Shown in pieces: positions 58,393 to 64,000 of a stretch of 64,000 nt of DNA. Position numbers and translations under genes: made by a program. Source of the stretch: Gymnothorax reevesii (lineage: Eukaryota > Chordata > Actinopteri > Anguilliformes > Muraenidae); contig CM056586.1 of assembly GCA_029721435.1 (NCBI GenBank), positions 71,653,607-71,717,606 on the forward strand, in the 5' to 3' direction. Every line of letters starts with the position of its first letter. Position 1 is the stretch's first letter. A model generated the notes under the pieces. That model did not search any database. It was given only the letters and a program-made list of their open reading frames with translations, and was not told the origin of the DNA.

Positions 58393-59479
58393 TTTCACCT
58401 CTGGCAAAGTACAGAATATTGGCACATTTATCAGATACAGAGTAGCTTTGGTTTGGGGAATTTTTACAGAAGAATCTTGTTTTAATAGAACATGTCAGGA
58501 ATGGAAGTCTGAACAGGATCTCTGAATTAGCCTTTAAATCAAATTCACCACCTTTGGAAACATGCATCATTTTTATTAGGGTAGTTTTTCCACATTAATT
58601 TGATGCAGTTTTCAGATTAAAATGTCCAGGATTTTAATACCATGGACCTCATGAGGACATTTATGTTTTGTTTGATTCAATTTTTCTGGACGATGTCTTT
58701 CCAGTGACTTCGCATTCATGACTTCGTAATTTTGCAATGGTCCATCAATAAATTTCTGTCAATGAAATTATCGTAAAAAGCGCAAAATCGTGCCTTATTG
58801 GCCATTACTCAATCAACTGGAAAGTGAGATGTTTTCCAGTATATTGCTGAGCTTGATAAAGATTTGCAGGCAACTTCAAACACACCTCTGTCTTTATACA
58901 GACTCTTTTCTAAGTCTGAGGATCCGAATGCAGAGGTTTCTTGAATCTCTTGGAGCTGAATTTGAATGAAAACATACAAACCCAACCAGTCAAAAAATAT
59001 TACGCATTTACAATTTTCATGCAGTAAAAGGTAGAAAAAAGAAATATAACACATTTAAAAATTCTAAATCTTTGAAAAATAGCCAAGCTTTGCCTTTATA
59101 ACTTCGTAAGTTCAAAGCAGATTTTTTCAAACAAAGTTTGGCTCTCAAGGGTACATCACTACTGTTAAAGTCCCCAAACTTTATTTTTCACTGTGCTGGT
59201 CCAAACTATCCTGATTTTATTTCCTAAATTGGAAATGGAAGCAATTAGTTTACCTCTTTATGGTATAATAATACTCATTCTTTAAATATAGCTTTCTATT
59301 GCTTCCAGAATTTAGATAACCATCCTTCATATTATAAGATCATTTCTGTGTAATCACCACTCAAGTTTAACCTTGTGCCATTCAAGGATATTGAAATAGG
59401 CTTAAACTGCTCATGACTTAAGTCTTCAAAAAGCCTTGTCTGGTGTTTAGCATGAGTACACATTCACTTTTTTGTCTCA
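58393..59479. other. No recognisable gene or repeat
   Basis: AT-rich single-copy sequence; nothing further is supported. Confidence 0.4.
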
Positions 59480-61180
59480 ACAAATTCAAGGAACTGCAAC
59501 ATCTTGTATTGCAAACGACACCACACTGCATGGCTATGATAATGAAATAGCCATTTACTCTCAGCTATGACACAATTATTTAGGAGAGAATATTCACTGC
59601 CTGAAATATTTTGGAAGACTATTTTTTGACAATTTCATAACAGATCGCTTAAATTAGTATAATTGCTTTCAGGACGATTTATACCAAATGCTGGAGACAC
59701 ACGGACATTAATAATTCAAAAGGAGTGTGCTTTTTGAGATAAAAAGGCCAGCAGGTAACTGTTTATTTAGCGTGATTACATGAAACAATCCAGTTTACTT
59801 CGCCTGATCACCAACCAATCACTGATTCACTCCATCGCCAAGAACAATTGGTAGTATAATTAGAATTATTATTTATTGCATCACAAAGTTGTGACACATT
59901 TTCCTGTTCTCATGAATGATAACATTAAATGTCAATATATTTTTGCGAAAAAAGTCAGAAAGGTAGCTCATCAGGCTTTTCATGAGTAAAGCCATTTTGC
60001 ACCAGCGTTTGGTGTGGTTTCACGCTCCTTAGTTGTTTTCTAGTTTAAATGTTCACTTTTAAATGTTCAAACATTTTGACTATATTTAAGTGGCATAATA
60101 AAAATAATTGCACGGGACAGGGAATTCAGAGAGTCGTATTTTCGTCCTGATGGATCAGAATTTTGCCATCCTTACAATATCAGGTATTATGTGTAAGTGT
60201 TGCTTACAGGTAATCTCATTGTAGTTTCTTAATCATAATTGGATTAATTCTGGTTTTTATTATTCAGTTAATAAATTGCTTAATTGTTAATCAAGCAATG
60301 TAATTGGGAACATGTGACAGGTTATCATGCATTGAAATGTGAAACCACAGCTGGTCTGTCATACCTTTCACAGCGCATTACCGTAAGACAGTAAACAACG
60401 CCACATCTGCACTTTGATTGGAACCTTCCTGATTGAAAAAAATGACTCATGCGTTGAATACTCAGGGAAGAGGAATTTTTTATTCCTTGTTTATGGGGTA
60501 AGACAAATTACTTGCTTTGGTCATTTCATTTTGATATTTATCATTATTTGTATTCCGCTCAACTAATGGTCGATTCTTATGTCGTTGGTTTAGCAGCTAC
60601 CAATGGGCATAGAGATGTCCTCATATGAGGATCTTTTACCATTAGTTCTATGACTCAGAAAGACAGAATGATGAAAGGCTCTAAAGAATGTCTGCAACAT
60701 CACAGTTTCAATGAGTAAAGCACAGCAAATAGGCGAAGCTTTGAAATTTCATTGGTTAATTGATGGTCGTGCATTTAAAATGCTGGCGGTTCATTTTGAT
60801 TTGCTCCCAAGTGATATGCACACAGACTGCTTCCTCGTTAATTACAGAGCACAGAAAATGACCAGAGGCAAATTTAAGAAGTGTAGACATTGTTAATTTT
60901 GTCATTAATTGGGACCAAATTTATCACAGAGGTCCTAAACTCACTGTGATTCAGGGGCACCGCAAGAGGATTGTTTTGATTATTTTATTTTTCAAGCGGA
61001 GCACATCTGCGCAGTAATCTCGATCACAGATCACGAAGCCTCTGTCTGTCCCACCGCCAGGGAATAGCAGAGGGCGAGCTTTAGCTGACTTCTATGGCAT
61101 TAGAGCCTCAGGTTCACTCCACAAACTCAGCATTCCTCCTACAGCTGCACCTGCATTTAACACCTTTGGGGCCAAATTCT
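59480..61180. promoter_or_regulatory. Candidate conserved non-coding block rich in homeodomain cores
   Basis: This 1.7-kb stretch has no transposon signature or microsatellite. It carries dense TAATTG, ATTAAT, CAATTA and TTAATCA cores, for example around 59850-59885 and 60215-60320, where TAATTGGATTAATTC and TTAATTGTTAATCAAGC lie within 100 bp. Repeat-free, motif-dense DNA of this kind is often conserved regulatory sequence in vertebrates. That is inference; no alignment was possible here. Confidence 0.3.
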
Positions 61181-62689
61181 GAAGCGCTAGCTACAAAACT
61201 GAGGGAGTCGGGGAGAAGAACTGGAGATCATCATTGAACCCTTTCTGCAAGAACACCCGTCTTGTGTGTTCTCTACTACATTCATATACAATCAAACAAA
61301 CAAGCTCTCATGCATAAGTTGCGACACCAATAAAATGAAACACTACTTTGCTACCAAGGAAGGGAATTCCTTTGAATTGTTTTGAACCATTAGTCAAATG
61401 TCATGCAACAGCACTGAGTATTTTCTCTCATGGCGGTTGAAAGTAAAAACTAATTCTCCCTGACAGCTTGGAATACTTGCAAATATAAATCACATTTTTT
61501 ATCAATATCGATGTGGGTGGTGGTCATTGCAATGACTGTGGACTTCAGCCTTCTGTAGTATAAATAAGAAACTGCTGGAAAACCTAATTCTACTTCTACT
61601 TTTGAAAGCAAACTGCCACATTTCCAGATTAGTGTGGTAGATTTTTCTGACCTGGCATGTCAGAATATTAGATTATACGAAAAGGGGAGGCAATTTTTTC
61701 TTTTTTTCCCCGTGCACCTTAATTTTAGACATCACCGGGCTAGAATAGCGGGTCAGCTGATGCAAAGACAAACCTTCCCCCCCGACCAGCATCTCCTCAC
61801 CCCTCCCCCTGCCCTGTTGCACATCGGGGAGGCTGCTAAGTGTCCTCGGAGTGACAAAAAAAAAACCCCGCAGTGACCCCACTTCCATTTAATGGCACGC
61901 CTGCTTGCTTCCGCGTTCAGTGACGGAATGAGACATTTCTGCCCGAAAGAGCCACTTACTTCTCTCTCGCAAAACTTTATCTCACTGTTTTATTTGAGAC
62001 GTTTTGAACTACAGGACTTGGTACATCCAGCGTGTCAGGCGAATTGACGCTCATGTCGCAACTAAAGGGAATGAAGTTAGTGTTGGCAGGGATTGCGCAC
62101 CAGAGCGTGACTCTGAAGAGAAATCGATGAGGACTGCGGCGATGACCCTCGCGATATGCATATTCACAGGAGCCCAGGAGAAAAATACCCCTCAAGCTCC
62201 ATCACTCAATCAGTCTGACAGGGGCTGGGGACTATTGCAAAGCAGGACAATTTTGCAGCCCCCTCCACACAAGTATTACGTTTTTTTTTCCTTCATTTTT
62301 TGCGTGACTGACGCTGTAAGATCAGTCACAGAGACAGTACCGCCAACACCTTCTCCTGTCAGAGTCCATGTATTGCAGTGTGGATTTAACTCATCTTGTC
62401 TCTGCTTACATATTGATTTTGAACTGTACTGCTTGCAGAAAGAAGGCAAATTAGAACAACCATTTTAACAATCATTTAGCTACAAATGATACGCAAGGGA
62501 ATGGGCGGACTACGTTTTGTTAGTGTACGATTGAAGAACCTAGTGCTAAAAGTACTGAAGTCATATTTTCACTTTCATGAAGTAAGGATGGGACAGATGT
62601 CTTGCATATTTACAGAAAAGTCCACCGCTTCGATTTTTACAACATGGACATTTTGTGATTTAAGCACTTTTAGCGCTGGGGTCTGTGAT
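61181..62689. other. No recognisable gene
   Basis: Single-copy sequence, somewhat GC-richer from 61700 to 62350. Frames at 61634-61876 and 62004-62468 have no recognisable domain. Confidence 0.4.
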
Positions 62690-62876
62690 TTAACCCTTTC
62701 AGCGCCGTGGACAACTATAGTTGCCCAATGATGTAAGATATCAAAGTCAGATGCTGTTGAAAACCTGACCTACAGGGGAGCTCTTTCAAACAAGTTGCCA
62801 CATGACAGGTTTTCAACAGCTCAGGATAACTACATTTTTAATTTCTTAAGTATGTATATGGGGCTCAAAGGGTTAA
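62690..62876. mobile_element. TTAA-MITE, reverse-oriented copy
   Basis: TTAA flanks at 62690-62693 and 62873-62876. The left end CCCTTTCAGCGCCGTGGACA corresponds to the right end of the 53630 copy, and the right end TATGGGGCTCAAAGGG corresponds to its left end, so it lies in the opposite orientation. The inner hairpin is shortened: GCTGTTGAAAACCTGACC pairs with ACAGGTTTTCAACAGC, and the GAGCTCTTT / CAAGTTGCCACATG half remains on one side only. Confidence 0.75.
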
Positions 62877-64000
62877 AATGATTTCCACAGCCGCAAAACT
62901 GGTTGAACTCTGGGCGGTTCACTGAAGTAGGCATGAGGGGGTTTCCACGCAGAGCCAGGGTAAGCATTACTCCATACCAGTGTGTTTGAGTGGATCTCCT
63001 CACTTCCTGTGGCCGTAACATCAGCTTTGCGTCTGTAATTTCCGTCCGGGACATTCAGCAGCTTCACGATATGAAATTAAATCTTGTGCTAATGATTACC
63101 GTTTGAGACCTGTACTGTGGCTCAGTGCCAGCAAAGTTTCCCTGTTTCTCTTGATCTGCCGGCCCGTCGCAGTCGGGCTGTCGAGGCCTCAGGCGATATT
63201 CTTTTGTTTAGATTAAACAGCACAGTCCCGCCCTAATCCTGCACTCCAAGAGCAGACGGGCCACGAGAGCCTGCCTTTTGATGGCCACCATTTGTCGGTC
63301 ACTGCCGGGATGTCGAAAGACTGACCAAACCCCCCCCCACAGCCTTCATCACTTGATGCTCTGCAGATTTAGAAACAGGCCCTGTTCTGTGGATCTAGCA
63401 TCTACTTGGATTTCATTTCAATCCCATTTTCGAACTCCTGAGGCTACTAAAGATCAGCTCCGTGTGACCTGGATGAGGTGCTTCTTAGCCCTGGTGAGAT
63501 AACCTGCAGGGTGGGACATGTCCTGGAACAAGGCTGGTCTCTACTGATCAGCTAACGACGTACCTTTTTTCCGATCAGTAGGTTTCAGCAGTCAGTGCTA
63601 AGTCAAGTGTGCTGAATCACAGTGAGTCCGTGAGGAGGGGAGAGCGAGCCTCTAATTACACGGGAGATGTTTCTCCGAGTGTCTCTATCATCACGAAAAT
63701 GAGTGGGCCATTCCTCGGGCTGACCGCCGGAGCGCACTTCCAGCGTCCGCCTGCCTCACGCCCTCTCCTGAAGCCTGGGCCCAGACGACACTCTCAAAAA
63801 ACAACAAACCTTACACTGCGTAACGATTTTCTTCCTTTGCAAGGCTCCCTGCACTCGGAGCCAAACGGCAGTGCATAAACAAGTGAAGAGAGAGAGAGCG
63901 AGCGAGAGAGGAGCATAACTCTTGCAGAGCAGCGCGCGCTCCGATTTGCTGAGCTCGGTGCTCGGCCAGATTTACAGCTGCAATATACGACGGCGGCAAT
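62877..64000. other. GC-richer right edge, possible approach to a gene outside the window
   Basis: GC content rises, most visibly at 63620-63780 and 63890-64000, with GCGCGCGCTCC and CGACGGCGGCAA near the end and GAGAGAGAGCGAGCGAGAG at 63885-63910. Such CpG-bearing, AG-rich sequence is common in fish 5' untranslated exons and promoters. I see no TATA box or convincing start codon frame, and the window ends before any coding evidence. Confidence 0.25.

Noticed and set aside
1..64000. A novel multi-gene defence or biosynthetic system
   Set aside because: There are no intact adjacent coding genes; every protein-level signal traces to decayed transposable elements or to two tentative exon-like fragments.

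Overview
This window looks like non-coding nuclear DNA from a teleost fish. The base composition is AT-rich. There is no operon-like gene packing, and microsatellites are abundant. The recognisable repeats are fish types: Tc1-like transposons, a Rex3/RTE-type LINE with a GATG-type tail, Jockey-superfamily LINEs, hAT-like elements with 8-bp target duplications, and many foldback MITEs. I find no intact protein-coding gene. Nearly all open frames here are chance frames, frames through simple repeats, or antisense shadows of transposon remnants. The species cannot be named from the sequence.

Layout. 1-10 kb: two hairpins, a degenerate tandem repeat with a CACGTG palindrome, Tc1 remnants, TTAA-flanked (piggyBac-like) MITEs, a small exon-like pair split by a MITE (5.0-5.35 kb), and a pogo/Tigger-like remnant with a TTAA-MITE nested in it (5.8-7 kb). 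10-13 kb: a short Ty3/Gypsy pol fragment, a perfect 27-bp inverted repeat and a foldback MITE. 13-20 kb: mostly single-copy sequence. 20-24 kb: a roughly 135-145 bp tandem array dense in AGGTCA/TGACCT half-sites. It ends in a duplicated exon-like module (ATG plus GT donor) that is split by an L1-like LINE, which is itself split by a Rex3-like LINE. 24-30 kb: single-copy sequence and a minus-strand Tc1 remnant. 30-36 kb: a MITE, an AT/GT microsatellite, a 1.4-kb Jockey-type LINE with target-site duplication, and a 1-kb AGCAACC-rich minisatellite. 36-43 kb: a foldback element with a nested hAT insertion, a 42-bp-arm hairpin and a second, older LINE on the minus strand. 43-51 kb: a third LINE remnant, a small hairpin, an 18-bp minisatellite and a 0.5-kb CA-rich block. 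51-64 kb: a complete TTAA-MITE, a Tc1 copy, another transposon remnant, two more TTAA-MITE copies, a homeodomain-core-rich single-copy stretch (59.5-61.2 kb) and a GC-richer right edge.

The elements do not form a pathway. The biology is layered transposition: at 20-24 kb, 38-39 kb and 5.8-7 kb the order of insertions can be read from target-site duplications. The long single-copy stretches could hold long-range regulatory elements of a neighbouring gene outside the window, but only cross-species comparison could show that.
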